This document shows, in pieces, positions 20,384 through 27,719 of a stretch of DNA of 29,639 nucleotides. The notes beneath the pieces are model-generated. The model had not been told where the DNA came from and ran no database searches. It was given only the letters and a program-made list of their open reading frames with translations. The position numbers and the translations under genes are program-made. Origin of the DNA: a virus; IMG/VR virus record IMGVR_UViG_3300030329_003825, positions 1 through 29,639 of that record; one strand, given 5' to 3'. Every line of letters starts with the position of its first letter. Within the stretch, counting starts at the first letter, position 1.

Positions 20384-20582
20384 AATCTGCCTCTGCTTTC
20401 TCTTTGTCTTGTTCCCATATCCATAATTCATTGTCGTGGAGAGAGTATGGATATTCTAATTCAATTTCCCCACTTTCAATATCATCTATTTCATCATCAA
20501 TTAAGTTTATTCTTATTGCACCTATTGAACCAGGATCAGGTAAGTTTTTTGGTTCATTGTTTAATAATTCATCTACTTTCAT
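20373..20582 (-). CDS. Hypothetical acidic protein (69 aa)
   Basis: Strong ribosome site (AGGGGAG) ahead of the ATG, which overlaps the stop of the upstream gene (ATGA). The product is very acidic (IDDEIDDIESGEIELEYP and WIWEQDKEKAEADFGY), with a short segment of strands. Acidic small phage proteins often mimic DNA or bind DNA-binding enzymes, but nothing in the sequence proves this. Function unknown. Confidence 0.6.
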   Translation of the reverse strand: MKVDELLNNEPKNLPDPGSIGAIRINLIDDEIDDIESGEIELEYPYSLHDNELWIWEQDKEKAEADFGY

Positions 20583-20746
20583 TTTATCTCCCCTATTTTA
20601 AAGTAATCACATAACACATCTGTTATTATGTCTTGCAGATCAAGTTCTGTAGTATCATCTGTATCTGTACAATCCTTTATTATTTCTTTTTCAACCATTT
20701 TATCAACACATCTAATTGATAAATCTATTATAGTTTGTTTGTCCAT
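20579..20746 (-). CDS. Hypothetical protein (55 aa)
   Basis: ATG preceded by GGAAGGAAATTAA; the gene ends in an ATGA overlap with the next leftward gene. The product starts with a helix (QTIIDLSIRCVDKMVEKEI), has a Thr/Asp-rich middle (DCTDTDDTTELD) and a second helix (QDIITDVLCDYFKIG). Short, acidic, no motif. Presence of a ribosome site and exact operon spacing support a gene. Confidence 0.55.
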   Translation of the reverse strand: MDKQTIIDLSIRCVDKMVEKEIIKDCTDTDDTTELDLQDIITDVLCDYFKIGEIK

Positions 20747-20881
20747 TTAATTTCCTTCCTTGTTTTGTAATTCAGTAAGTTTATTATTGAAAACTTCTTG
20801 CATTAATTCCCAATCATACACTTTAGTTCCATCGTCTTGCAGATGGTAATGCAATGGTATTTCTATTGTCTCTTTTTTCAT
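20747..20881 (-). CDS. Hypothetical protein (44 aa)
   Basis: Preceded by GGAAGGAAAGTAAA. The product (KKETIEIPLHYHLQDD then TKVYDWELMQEVFNNKLTELQN) is a short strand plus helix with an acid/base mixed surface. Its last codons carry the ribosome site of the next gene and the stop directly abuts its ATG. No family recognised. The 117 bases upstream of it hold no convincing gene, only a 21-codon hydrophobic frame lacking a ribosome site. Confidence 0.5.
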   Translation of the reverse strand: MKKETIEIPLHYHLQDDGTKVYDWELMQEVFNNKLTELQNKEGN

Positions 20882-20998
20882 TTTACTTTCCTTCCTTATT
20901 TGTTAATTATTCAGCGCATAGATATAAAATCCAGCATATAAATAATATTAAAATGGAATAAAAAAAATCTACCCATCCTAAATTATTTACATAGGTAA

Positions 20999-21259
20999 TT
21001 AAAAGCATTTATATACCTGGCTAAAGTTTTCTATTTTTTCTTTTGCTAATGAAAATAAAATTGCATCTAGATCATTGCGCAATAAAGATAAATGATGCGG
21101 CATTGTATGAAAAAATTCCTGGAGCTGCTTAATATTATTATAAGCTTCTTTTAATCCCCAATGCTTTAAATAAAATGCCAAAACTAGCCGCGCTTCTGTA
21201 TGATTATTAAAACGCGTAAGCTCTTTTAATTCTTGTAATTGTTTTTTGTTTAGTTTCAT
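20999..21259 (-). CDS. Hypothetical helical protein (86 aa)
   Basis: GGAG lies five bases ahead of the ATG, which overlaps the stop of the upstream gene by one base. The sequence is all helix: KKQLQELKELTRFNNHTEARLVLA, then LKEAYNNIKQLQEFFHTM and LRNDLDAILFSLAKEKIENF. It may be a small helical-bundle regulator. No family recognised. Confidence 0.55.
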   Translation of the reverse strand: MKLNKKQLQELKELTRFNNHTEARLVLAFYLKHWGLKEAYNNIKQLQEFFHTMPHHLSLLRNDLDAILFSLAKEKIENFSQVYKCF

Positions 21260-21648
21260 TATAACTCCATAATTACATTTATTAACATATGTATTGCTTT
21301 ATGCCTATTTTTATGATCTGCTTTATCGTCTATATCACAAGACTGCAACAAATTAAAATAATAATCTTTTGCGCCGTCAGTTTCAGGTATAAATTTGCTA
21401 ATTAACAAATAATGATCTGATAGGCTAGATGGTAAAATAAACCAAGTTATATCCTGGCGCGGATCGGATACATTACCCCAAAGCATAGAACCTTCATTAA
21501 TATGAGATTCTATAATTTCTATGTGTTGATCAGATAATGGATTGTCATTGTCAATTTTATAACCCCAGCGCCAACTATTACCCTGATAAATAATATTATT
21601 AATTTTATGTAATTTGTATTTTTTATTATTAATGATTATAGTTTTCAT
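21259..21648 (-). CDS. Hypothetical protein (129 aa)
   Basis: Ribosome site GGAAGGC ahead of the ATG. The product has a basic beta-rich start (TIIINNKKYKLHKI), a Trp-rich segment (GNSWRWGYKI), DPRQDITWFILPSSLSDHYLLIS in the middle and a helical end with a His/Lys stretch (KADHKNRHKAIHM). The gene overlaps the upstream one by 20 bases. No known motif; role unknown. Confidence 0.55.
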   Translation of the reverse strand: MKTIIINNKKYKLHKINNIIYQGNSWRWGYKIDNDNPLSDQHIEIIESHINEGSMLWGNVSDPRQDITWFILPSSLSDHYLLISKFIPETDGAKDYYFNLLQSCDIDDKADHKNRHKAIHMLINVIMEL

Positions 21649-22024
21649 TTGTCTTGCCTTCCTTAATTTGATTAAATAAATCTAAATTGCTTTTTATAAT
21701 GCTTAGCAATTCGCAATAGTGCATAGTTTCAAATATTAAATAATTTTGATTTAAATCTAGGGTGTAAGTATTAAATTGCTCTTCATCAATATTATTATGT
21801 TTGCTCGTTGGCATAAATACCTTAAATATTATTTGATTGTTTTTAAATTGCTTTTCGTTGTTTTCGTTGCTCATTATGTAACTTGGTGCGAGATCATTTG
21901 GCCACGTGCTATTATAAAATCCAAGCTCTTCAAATATTAAATTAGTGCGCTTTTTTTGATATTCTTTAGAATGCGGCCAACGTGTTTTGGTCCATTCAAA
22001 ATATTCTTTAGTATGATATTTCAT
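21629..22024 (-). CDS. Hypothetical protein (131 aa)
   Basis: AGAGGAAC precedes the ATG, which overlaps the stop of the upstream gene (TAATG). The sequence has a basic N-terminus with HTKEYFEWTKTRWPHSKEYQKK, a Trp/Asp segment (YNSTWPNDLAPSY) and a helical end (CELLSIIKSNLDLFNQI). The Asn/Lys richness follows the AT-rich DNA. No recognised motif; may be a phage early protein. Confidence 0.55.
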   Translation of the reverse strand: MKYHTKEYFEWTKTRWPHSKEYQKKRTNLIFEELGFYNSTWPNDLAPSYIMSNENNEKQFKNNQIIFKVFMPTSKHNNIDEEQFNTYTLDLNQNYLIFETMHYCELLSIIKSNLDLFNQIKEGKTNENYNH

Positions 22025-22146
22025 TATTTTTGTTCCTCTTGTTGTTTCATTATTAAAGTATTTTTGTATTGGTTGCGCTCTTGTTTGACGTTGTATAACC
22101 TAACATAAAGCGCAATTATTATAATGATTAAAATAATACTATCCAT
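22024..22146 (-). CDS. Small single-span membrane protein (40 aa)
   Basis: A tiny ORF starts after GGTTAAAAA and ends at a TAATG overlap. Residues 3-16 (SIILIIIIIALYV) form one membrane span near the N-terminus, followed by a basic cytoplasmic-type tail (KQERNQYKNT). Such minimal membrane peptides occur in phage early operons and may affect host membrane proteins. That role is inference. The shared leader with neighbours supports translation. Confidence 0.5.
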   Translation of the reverse strand: MDSIILIIIIIALYVRLYNVKQERNQYKNTLIMKQQEEQK

Positions 22147-22149
22147 TTT

Positions 22150-22329
22150 TTAACCTCTTTTTTTTATTGCTTCAATACGTGCATTTTTTAACATTTGATT
22201 AGCTTTATCATAACCCCAAAAACTAGCTAATTCATAATAAATACGTTCTACTTCGCTTTTATCTTTGGCGCTCCAATTATTTAAACCCTTATTAAATAAA
22301 TCAATATATTTGTCTATCAATGTTTTCAT
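22150..22329 (-). CDS. Hypothetical helical protein (59 aa)
   Basis: Leader GGAAGGTTAAAAA ahead of the ATG. The product has helical segments (LIDKYIDLFNKGLNNWSAK, KSEVERIYYELASFWGYDK, ANQMLKNARIEAIKKRG) and a basic end. It is soluble, with no cysteines. It may form a small helical bundle. Function unknown. Confidence 0.5.
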   Translation of the reverse strand: MKTLIDKYIDLFNKGLNNWSAKDKSEVERIYYELASFWGYDKANQMLKNARIEAIKKRG

Positions 22330-22445
22330 TTTTTAACCTTCCTAAATATCCAGGCCGGCAAAAATGTTACCGGCCTTAATGCTGCTAATACAATTATTTT
22401 TGCTGTTAGATTAATTATATTTATGATCATTTTAATATAGTTCAT
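22326..22445 (-). CDS. Small hydrophobic membrane protein (39 aa)
   Basis: Leader GGAAGGCTAAAAA; the stop overlaps the next ATG (ATGA). Nearly the whole chain is hydrophobic (MIINIINLTAKIIVLAAL, then VTFLPAWIF) with a basic end (RKVKK), consistent with one or two short membrane spans. The C-terminal codons contain a strong inverted repeat, AGGCCGG / CCGGCCT (22352-22358 and 22370-22376, loop of 11), which also lies just ahead of the next ribosome site. The DNA hairpin is GC-rich in an AT-rich block and may have its own function. Confidence 0.45.
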   Translation of the reverse strand: MNYIKMIINIINLTAKIIVLAALRPVTFLPAWIFRKVKK

Positions 22446-22465
22446 TTTTTAGCCTTCCTTTTTTG

Positions 22466-22597
22466 TTAATTTAAAAAACTTATATCTTGATTATGTTTTT
22501 GCATTGTTTTAATTGCTTGCTCTTTAGTCATATTAAAACGCTTAATCAAATAGTGATATAATTCTAGATTGTTTATTTGTTTGTTTTTATCTTTCAT
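22466..22597 (-). CDS. Hypothetical protein (43 aa)
   Basis: Leader GAGGTTAAAAA. Helical, basic short protein (KNKQINNLELYHYLIKRFNM, then KEQAIKTMQKHNQD) with heptad-like spacing, ending ISFLN. No motif. About 20 bases separate it from the next leader, the largest gap in this part of the operon. Support comes from leader identity and coding fit. Confidence 0.45.
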   Translation of the reverse strand: MKDKNKQINNLELYHYLIKRFNMTKEQAIKTMQKHNQDISFLN

Positions 22598-22600
22598 TTT

Positions 22601-22726
22601 TTAACCTCTTTTTTTTAAGTTTTTAAAATATGTACCATTTAAAACCGCTCTAACTACCGGCGGCGCGTTTGCCATTACACGTTTTTTTGCGTCGTAAATT
22701 TCTGTTGGTTTTAGTTTTGTTTTCAT
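22601..22726 (-). CDS. Hypothetical basic protein (41 aa)
   Basis: Leader GGAAGGCTAAAAA. Basic throughout (MKTKLKPTEIYDAKKRVM), a Pro/Val middle (ANAPPVVRAVLNG) and a Lys/Arg-rich end (FKNLKKRG). Codons are noticeably more GC-rich than in the genes to its left, and more like the large gene upstream. Function unknown; nucleic-acid contact is conceivable. Confidence 0.45.
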   Translation of the reverse strand: MKTKLKPTEIYDAKKRVMANAPPVVRAVLNGTYFKNLKKRG

Positions 22727-22729
22727 TTT

Positions 22730-23422
22730 TTAGCCTTCCTTGTTTAATTGATTATTTACACGTTTTTTCATTGTGCCGTGTGCTGGAAAATATACAATTG
22801 ATTTCCGAGTACTTACGGCGCACAATTTACACGTTGCGCAATCTATTTTTACATTGTCCATTGTTGCCGGACACTGAACAAAAGTTTTACCGCCTTTTTT
22901 AAACGTGCCGGACGTGTCACTTGTTGCCACTGATACAACAGGCGCTATGTTTTTATTTGCTAATTTTACCGCGTGTTCCGGATCATTGCCGGATAAATTC
23001 ACAACAAACCCGGCCTTGTTCATTGCCTTAATAATAATGCCGTTGCCGTTTTTTGTTGGGTCATAATGAGTATATGTAAAACCGCGCTTGCCTTTATTTG
23101 CTGCCGTTAATTGTTCGCAGCCGTCGCCGTCTAAGTGTTCGCCGTTGCCGGGTAGATCCCCGGCCTGATTATGCCGCCAAAGCTGCCCAGTTTTTAAGTT
23201 ACGTATCTTATCCAGGAATTGCGCAAAGCTGCCGCCGCGCTCGCCGCTTGTTACTTTCATCCAATGTAATTTCAGTGGCCCGGCTTCCGCATAGCAACCG
23301 CCTTCATTGGCATTGTTAAACGGGCAATCATTCGGACACGTTACCGCGCTTGTTGTGCTTACCGGAATTGGGCCGACTTTTTTATTGCTGCTTTTTTCTG
23401 TTAAATGAAAATTGTATTTCAT
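22730..23422 (-). CDS. Cysteine-rich phage protein (230 aa), possible Fe-S/metal enzyme
   Basis: First gene of the leftward operon, with a strong AGGGG site. Near the N-terminus it has TCPNDCPFN and GGCYAEAGP, a compact group of three cysteines typical of metal-binding phage proteins (related in style to Gp37/Gp68- and GP88-type families). A C-terminal cluster follows (KIDCATCKLCAV). Between them are RHNQAGDLPG, FTYTHYDP and VVNLSGNDPEHA, with alternating strands and helices. An iron-sulfur or radical-SAM-like enzyme is conceivable but the canonical C-x3-C-x2-C is not present. Codon use is much more GC-rich than the rest. Confidence 0.6.
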   Translation of the reverse strand: MKYNFHLTEKSSNKKVGPIPVSTTSAVTCPNDCPFNNANEGGCYAEAGPLKLHWMKVTSGERGGSFAQFLDKIRNLKTGQLWRHNQAGDLPGNGEHLDGDGCEQLTAANKGKRGFTYTHYDPTKNGNGIIIKAMNKAGFVVNLSGNDPEHAVKLANKNIAPVVSVATSDTSGTFKKGGKTFVQCPATMDNVKIDCATCKLCAVSTRKSIVYFPAHGTMKKRVNNQLNKEG

Positions 23423-23738
23423 TGTTAACCCCTCAGTTATTTGTTAATTGATACACTTGAATTTATTGAATAGTTTTTGATATTCCTAGTAATTTTGTGA
23501 ACAATATTTATAAAGTAATTCCAGGATAGACTAAAACAAAATAGCAGCCGGACGGCCGCGCGCTCAATTGTTTTATATTGTTATTTGTTGTTGTTTGCCG
23601 TCTATGAGATACGGGTTATAAATCCGCATTTGATCTTATTTATGCGGTACAACAAGGCGCGGCGCTGCGCCTATACGAAGTCACTCCCTAAAAATTTTTT
23701 TTCTTTTTGTGAACACTCTGCACTGTTTACATTCAGGC
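23423..23738 (+). promoter_or_regulatory. Divergent control region of the leftward and late operons
   Basis: These 316 bases hold no convincing gene. They carry TGTGAACA at 23496-23503 and 23708-23715 and TGTTTACA (its inverted variant) at 23724-23731. A GC-rich stretch sits at about 23545-23563, then hairpins CCGCAT/ATGCGG around 23622-23645 and AGGCGC-GGCGCT-GCGCCT around 23654-23672. An AT-rich tract leads to the rightward start. Promoter hexamers are not clear enough to name. Location between two head-to-head operons implies promoters in both directions. Confidence 0.55.
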
Positions 23739-24059
23739 ATGAGTTGGGTCGAGCTGACAGACGAAGATGCGGAAAGATTAGTCAGAGCCGCGACAAGAGC
23801 AGATGACTATGCTATGAAAATGGCAATATTCCAAAGTGCATTTATTGCGCCTGAGTTCAGATGGTTGCAAACATCTGCACATGATTTGTACGATCAGCTA
23901 TCACCGCGTGAAAGAGAAGTATTTAATATGCGTATAAAACAGCACACATTTCCAATTATTGCTGATGCCCTGGGCATAAGCGAAAGCAGTGCAAAGACCT
24001 ACTGGCTCAGAACGATGGCAAAGTGCAGTAAGCTTTTTATGTCGTCGAATGACGTATAA
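23739..24059 (+). CDS. LuxR/sigma-r4-type HTH protein (106 aa)
   Basis: ATG at 23739 chosen; a GTG at 23709 would lie on the operator-like site. The C-terminal half (about 50-100) reads LSPREREVFNMRIKQHTFPIIADALGISESSAKTYWLRTMAKCSKLF, a good GerE/sigma-region-4-like helix-turn-helix. The N-terminal half (LTDEDAERLVRAATRADDYAMKMA) is a helical region. It is the first gene of the late (packaging and head) operon, so it may activate late transcription or assist terminase. Both are inferences from position. Confidence 0.7.
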   Translation: MSWVELTDEDAERLVRAATRADDYAMKMAIFQSAFIAPEFRWLQTSAHDLYDQLSPREREVFNMRIKQHTFPIIADALGISESSAKTYWLRTMAKCSKLFMSSNDV

Positions 24060-24063
24060 GTGT

Positions 24064-24468
24064 ATGGCAAAACCACATAATAAAGTTGATATACCACCTG
24101 AAAAAGTTACAATGTTAGCTAGTTTTGGCTGCACGTATACTGAAATAGGTAAATATTTTGCTGTAAACGAAGCGGTAATACGTAAGCGTTTTAAAGCAGA
24201 ATTTGAGCAAGGAAAGCAAGAAATGAAGTTAACTTTGCGACAATTGCAGTGGAAGCATGCCGAGCAAGGCAACACGGCATTGCTCATATTCTTAGGCAAG
24301 AATTATCTGAATCAAACAGACAAAAGCCAAGTCGATATGTCCGGCAACCTGGAAACAGTGCTAAAAGAAGTGGGGTTTCAAGGTAACCCAATGGATGATC
24401 AAGCAGATAGTCAACAAAGAGAAATTGTGGAAGCTGGTGGGATACCAACCGACTCCGCAACAGCTTAA
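24064..24468 (+). CDS. terS: Small terminase subunit (134 aa)
   Basis: ATG at 24064 chosen; an upstream ATG at 23989 lies inside the previous gene. The N-terminal HTH (VTMLASFGCTYTEIGKYFAVNEAVIRKRF) is typical of TerS DNA-binding domains and is followed by helices with QLQWKHAEQGNTALLIFLGKNYL, found in many small terminases. The C-terminus is acidic. The gene overlaps the large terminase by 74 bases. It should recognise phage DNA and recruit the motor. Confidence 0.75.
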   Translation: MAKPHNKVDIPPEKVTMLASFGCTYTEIGKYFAVNEAVIRKRFKAEFEQGKQEMKLTLRQLQWKHAEQGNTALLIFLGKNYLNQTDKSQVDMSGNLETVLKEVGFQGNPMDDQADSQQREIVEAGGIPTDSATA

Positions 24469-25705
24469 TATACATTCAAGCAAAAAGCGTTTTCGTATCA
24501 ATTGCCAAGGCAGGCGCTCCGGCAAGTCTTACTCAGCAGCATACGAAATACTTCCTTGGCTTTTAACGCCAAACACACGTGGCTGGATCGTATCACCAAG
24601 CTACAACCTATCGCAAAAGATTGCGCGTATCATAAAAGAAGACATCATGGTTAAGCTTAAATTGCCAATTGAGAACAAGAAAGAGGTCAATGGTGATCTG
24701 TATTACATTAAACTTGCTGGATTAAACTCGGAGCTGTCAGTAAAATCAGCGGACTCACCTGAATCCTTGATTGGTGAGGGAGTGGATTATCTAGTAATTG
24801 ATGAAGCTGCAGCACTGCCAAACAAATTGATATGGGAGCAGTATCTCAGGCCAACGCTATCGGACCGTCAGGGTTGGTGCTTAATGGTATCAACGCCAAG
24901 AGGTTTTAACTGGTGGCATAAGTTGTGGGAGCGCGGTAAAGACCCAAAGTATCCTGACTGGGATAGTTGGCAACATCCTAGTAGTCAATCGCCATTTTTC
25001 AAAGATAACATAGAAGATTTAAAAAAGGAACTGACAAATGAAACTTATCTCCAAGAATATGAAAGTCAATTTACCTCATTTTCCGGCAAAGTCTACCCAT
25101 TTGACGCCGGCGTTCATGTACAAAAAGACTGTAAATACAATCCCAGCTTGCCAGCATACTGTTCAATCGACTTCGGTTTCCGCAAGCCTGCCGTTGTCTT
25201 CGCTAACATCGACTTTAAGTCAAAAGGATTACCAACTATTTATCAATTTGACGAAATAGCAATGGTAGAAAACATTAAAACAGAAGACCTTGCTGAAATG
25301 GTACGTAAAAAGCCATATCACATTACTGCTTATTTTGGTGATCCGGCAGGTGGTGGTAGAAATAGCCAGTCAGGTATGAGCGATATTCAAATTTTTTGGC
25401 GCAAAGGCATGCGTGTACGCTTTCGCAAAGATGCAATGACCAGGAATGTGGTCAATGGCGTATCTCATATGCGTAGATGGTTTGAAGATGCTAATGGGGA
25501 TAGTCACTTTTATGTGTCAAATAAATGTAAAGGTAGTATTGCTAGTTATGAAAACTACCGCTATCCTGAGAATAAAGCAGACCAATCTGTTAAGGAAGAG
25601 CCACTAAAAGATGGCGTTTTCGATCACATCCCGGATGCAATGCGGTATATGATTGTAAACTTATTTCCTATTAAACAGAGAATGGCCGGCGTAATAGATT
25701 GGTAA
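24395..25705 (+). CDS. terL: Large terminase subunit (436 aa)
   Basis: Walker A GRRSGKS (residues 39-45), Walker B YLVIDEAA (about 131-138) and the coupling segment MVSTPRG make up the ATPase. The nuclease half has acidic residues at SIDFGF (about 260), FGDPAGG (about 316) and FDHIPDAMRY (about 413). Length and motif order fit complete TerL proteins. It pumps DNA into the prohead and cuts it. The start has AAGG ahead and lies within TerS. Confidence 0.9.
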   Translation: MIKQIVNKEKLWKLVGYQPTPQQLNIHSSKKRFRINCQGRRSGKSYSAAYEILPWLLTPNTRGWIVSPSYNLSQKIARIIKEDIMVKLKLPIENKKEVNGDLYYIKLAGLNSELSVKSADSPESLIGEGVDYLVIDEAAALPNKLIWEQYLRPTLSDRQGWCLMVSTPRGFNWWHKLWERGKDPKYPDWDSWQHPSSQSPFFKDNIEDLKKELTNETYLQEYESQFTSFSGKVYPFDAGVHVQKDCKYNPSLPAYCSIDFGFRKPAVVFANIDFKSKGLPTIYQFDEIAMVENIKTEDLAEMVRKKPYHITAYFGDPAGGGRNSQSGMSDIQIFWRKGMRVRFRKDAMTRNVVNGVSHMRRWFEDANGDSHFYVSNKCKGSIASYENYRYPENKADQSVKEEPLKDGVFDHIPDAMRYMIVNLFPIKQRMAGVIDW

Positions 25706-25711
25706 ACATAT

Positions 25712-27067
25712 ATGGTAACAATTCCTGATTTATCGCAGAGTGCGGTAGCAGAATCACTAAAAGAAAAATTAAGATATATCGAAGATGAACGCGTACGTGA
25801 ACGCGATTATCTTATGGATTGGTACGAGGGTATCAATATTGATGATTATATTGCGCAGTATTTTTCAAAAGAAACACTGCGTCAAGCTCCATTGGTTAAT
25901 AGTAACATTACTGGAAGAGTCTGCGCTGTACGTAGTATGACCTATAAGCGCCCCCCTAGAATGCGCGCTTCGGATTCTTACCTTGCCTCCATAAACGTCC
26001 ACAGTCTAAACTCGCAGCGCAGACAGCTTGAGCGGCTGACATTTTTGCTTGGAAGTATGGCATTTCGCTCTAAGTGGTGTGAAATGGAGCAAGAGGTAAA
26101 ATATGAAATCTTATCTCATTTTACACCAATTTTTCTTGCTGGAGATAGCAGAGAGCAGCCGATTGGCGTGTGTTATCCAATTGAATATCAGGGCAATAGT
26201 AGAGTAGATACTCCACTGCATGCAGTGTGGACTGAGTCTCGCCCAGGATACCAAGGTGAGCATTATTTGTTAGATGAGCATGGTAAAAAGATCAGCGTCA
26301 ATGATGGAGATATTAATCCATATGGGGTGATGCCTGTATCTTTTTGCCATCGCTATCCACCTATTAGAGATTTTAATAGCGTAAAAAACGCAATGGATGT
26401 TGCGCAGGCTGATCTCGCGCTAAATGTAGCATTATTTGAGCTTGAGATTGCAGTTCGTTATGGCGCAATGGGAATTAAGTTTGTTGCCGGCGTTGATGAT
26501 GCAAGCAGGATTCAAATTGGTACAGATAAGATTTTATATTTACCTGAAGGCGCAAACTTTGGTGTTACCAATAGTGGTGGCTCATTGACTGAGATTGTAG
26601 ATGCTACGAGATTTTTTGTTGAGTCAACATTGAACAACAACCATATACGTGCCAAATTTGCACGCGATGACTCAGGAAATGCGCCAAGTGCAGCTAGTTT
26701 ATCTATTTTAGAGATGGAAGCTCGCGATATTACGACTGGCGAAAAAGAAGATACCTGGCGTCCTTGGGAACAAAAACGCTACAAGATCGATAGAGAAATA
26801 CTTCGTGTAGAAGCAGGCATAGATGTCGGTGAAGATTACAGTGTAGACTTTCTCGAACCGAATTATGCTCTCACACCTGACACGGAGATTGCATTGTGGA
26901 GTTGGCGTTTTGAGCAAGGCTTGGCATCAAAGCAGGATTATTTTGATTATATGAATCCTGATGCTAGTCCGGAGCAACGTGCAGAGTTTCAGGCTCAACA
27001 GGAGCAAGCAGATCAAGAAGACCAACCAGTCAATCGCTTACTAAATAGACTACAAAATGCCAATTGA
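25712..27067 (+). CDS. Portal protein (451 aa)
   Basis: Follows TerL by six bases. The sequence begins with a helical region (KEKLRYIEDERVRERDYLMDWY) and has portal-like features: VNSNITGRVCAVRSMTYKRPP, PVSFCHRYPPIRDFNSVKNAMDVAQADLALNVAL, then helical stem/crown segments and a Gln/Glu-rich C-terminus. Size and location between terminase and MuF-like genes support the call. It forms the ring through which DNA enters and leaves. Confidence 0.8.
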   Translation: MVTIPDLSQSAVAESLKEKLRYIEDERVRERDYLMDWYEGINIDDYIAQYFSKETLRQAPLVNSNITGRVCAVRSMTYKRPPRMRASDSYLASINVHSLNSQRRQLERLTFLLGSMAFRSKWCEMEQEVKYEILSHFTPIFLAGDSREQPIGVCYPIEYQGNSRVDTPLHAVWTESRPGYQGEHYLLDEHGKKISVNDGDINPYGVMPVSFCHRYPPIRDFNSVKNAMDVAQADLALNVALFELEIAVRYGAMGIKFVAGVDDASRIQIGTDKILYLPEGANFGVTNSGGSLTEIVDATRFFVESTLNNNHIRAKFARDDSGNAPSAASLSILEMEARDITTGEKEDTWRPWEQKRYKIDREILRVEAGIDVGEDYSVDFLEPNYALTPDTEIALWSWRFEQGLASKQDYFDYMNPDASPEQRAEFQAQQEQADQEDQPVNRLLNRLQNAN

Positions 27068-27719
27068 TGAAGCTCTAGAATCATATTTAGCTAGTTTAAA
27101 CCAAGCCGAAGACCAGTTTCTTGATGATGTAGAAAATCTACAACAAGAGGGTCTTTCTACAGAAGAAATATTACTTTTTATTGCAGCACTAGATATATCA
27201 ACATATTTTATTGATGATTTGCAAGTATCGAAAGGTATTGGTGCATATATGGCAGCAAGCGATTCTATTTTAGATAATTTACCGTTTTTTGGTACAACAT
27301 CAGAGTCAAAATTGTTAGCACTTAGAAATATACAGCAAACTATGATTTTAAATCTATCAAATGACATTGCATCTAAAGTACAGGTTACGATAGCGCAAGG
27401 AGTTGCAAATAATTTATCAAAATCAGAAATAAAAGGATTAATGGCTGGTGTTGTGGGTGGATCAAGGCCGGACGCAGTTATAACAACAATGCTTGCTACC
27501 TATGAGCAAAGTGTTATTGCTACAATGGCTGAAGATTTACCGGATAATACTGAATGGGAATATATAGGCCCACGCGATGAAAAAAATCGTCCTGTGTGCA
27601 GAGAATATTTAAACCGATCGCCACTAACAAAAAATGAAATTACATCTATTAAATCAGATGGATTCATATTTAGAGGTGGTTGGCGATGCCGTCATCAATG
27701 GAATGTAGTGAGTAAATAA
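27057..27719 (+). CDS. MuF-like minor head protein (220 aa)
   Basis: Overlaps the portal gene by 11 bases. A helical N-terminus (LESYLASLNQAEDQFLDDVENL) leads to a C-terminal block with YIGPRDEKNRPVCREYL and GGWRCRHQW, the recognisable end of Mu gpF/SPP1 gp7-like proteins. It usually binds the portal and is injected or involved in head morphogenesis. Order after the portal is canonical. Confidence 0.75.
   Translation: MPIDEALESYLASLNQAEDQFLDDVENLQQEGLSTEEILLFIAALDISTYFIDDLQVSKGIGAYMAASDSILDNLPFFGTTSESKLLALRNIQQTMILNLSNDIASKVQVTIAQGVANNLSKSEIKGLMAGVVGGSRPDAVITTMLATYEQSVIATMAEDLPDNTEWEYIGPRDEKNRPVCREYLNRSPLTKNEITSIKSDGFIFRGGWRCRHQWNVVSK

Noticed and set aside
19830-20956. 16-base direct repeat (AATAATATTAAAATGG at 19830-19845 and 20941-20956) as attachment sites
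   Set aside because: AT-rich low-complexity word far from the integrase; identical words of this type are expected in AT-rich DNA and there is no other att feature.
20911-20976. 21-codon hydrophobic ORF on the minus strand
   Set aside because: Its only possible ribosome site (TAGG) is directly next to the ATG, and it is too short to separate from AT-rich chance; the 117-base gap is therefore left without a gene.
23583-23690. tRNA or att-like remnant in the GC-rich control region
   Set aside because: A GGGTTATAAATCC stretch resembles a T-arm but lacks the loop sequence and has no matching acceptor stem upstream; hairpins alone do not make a tRNA.
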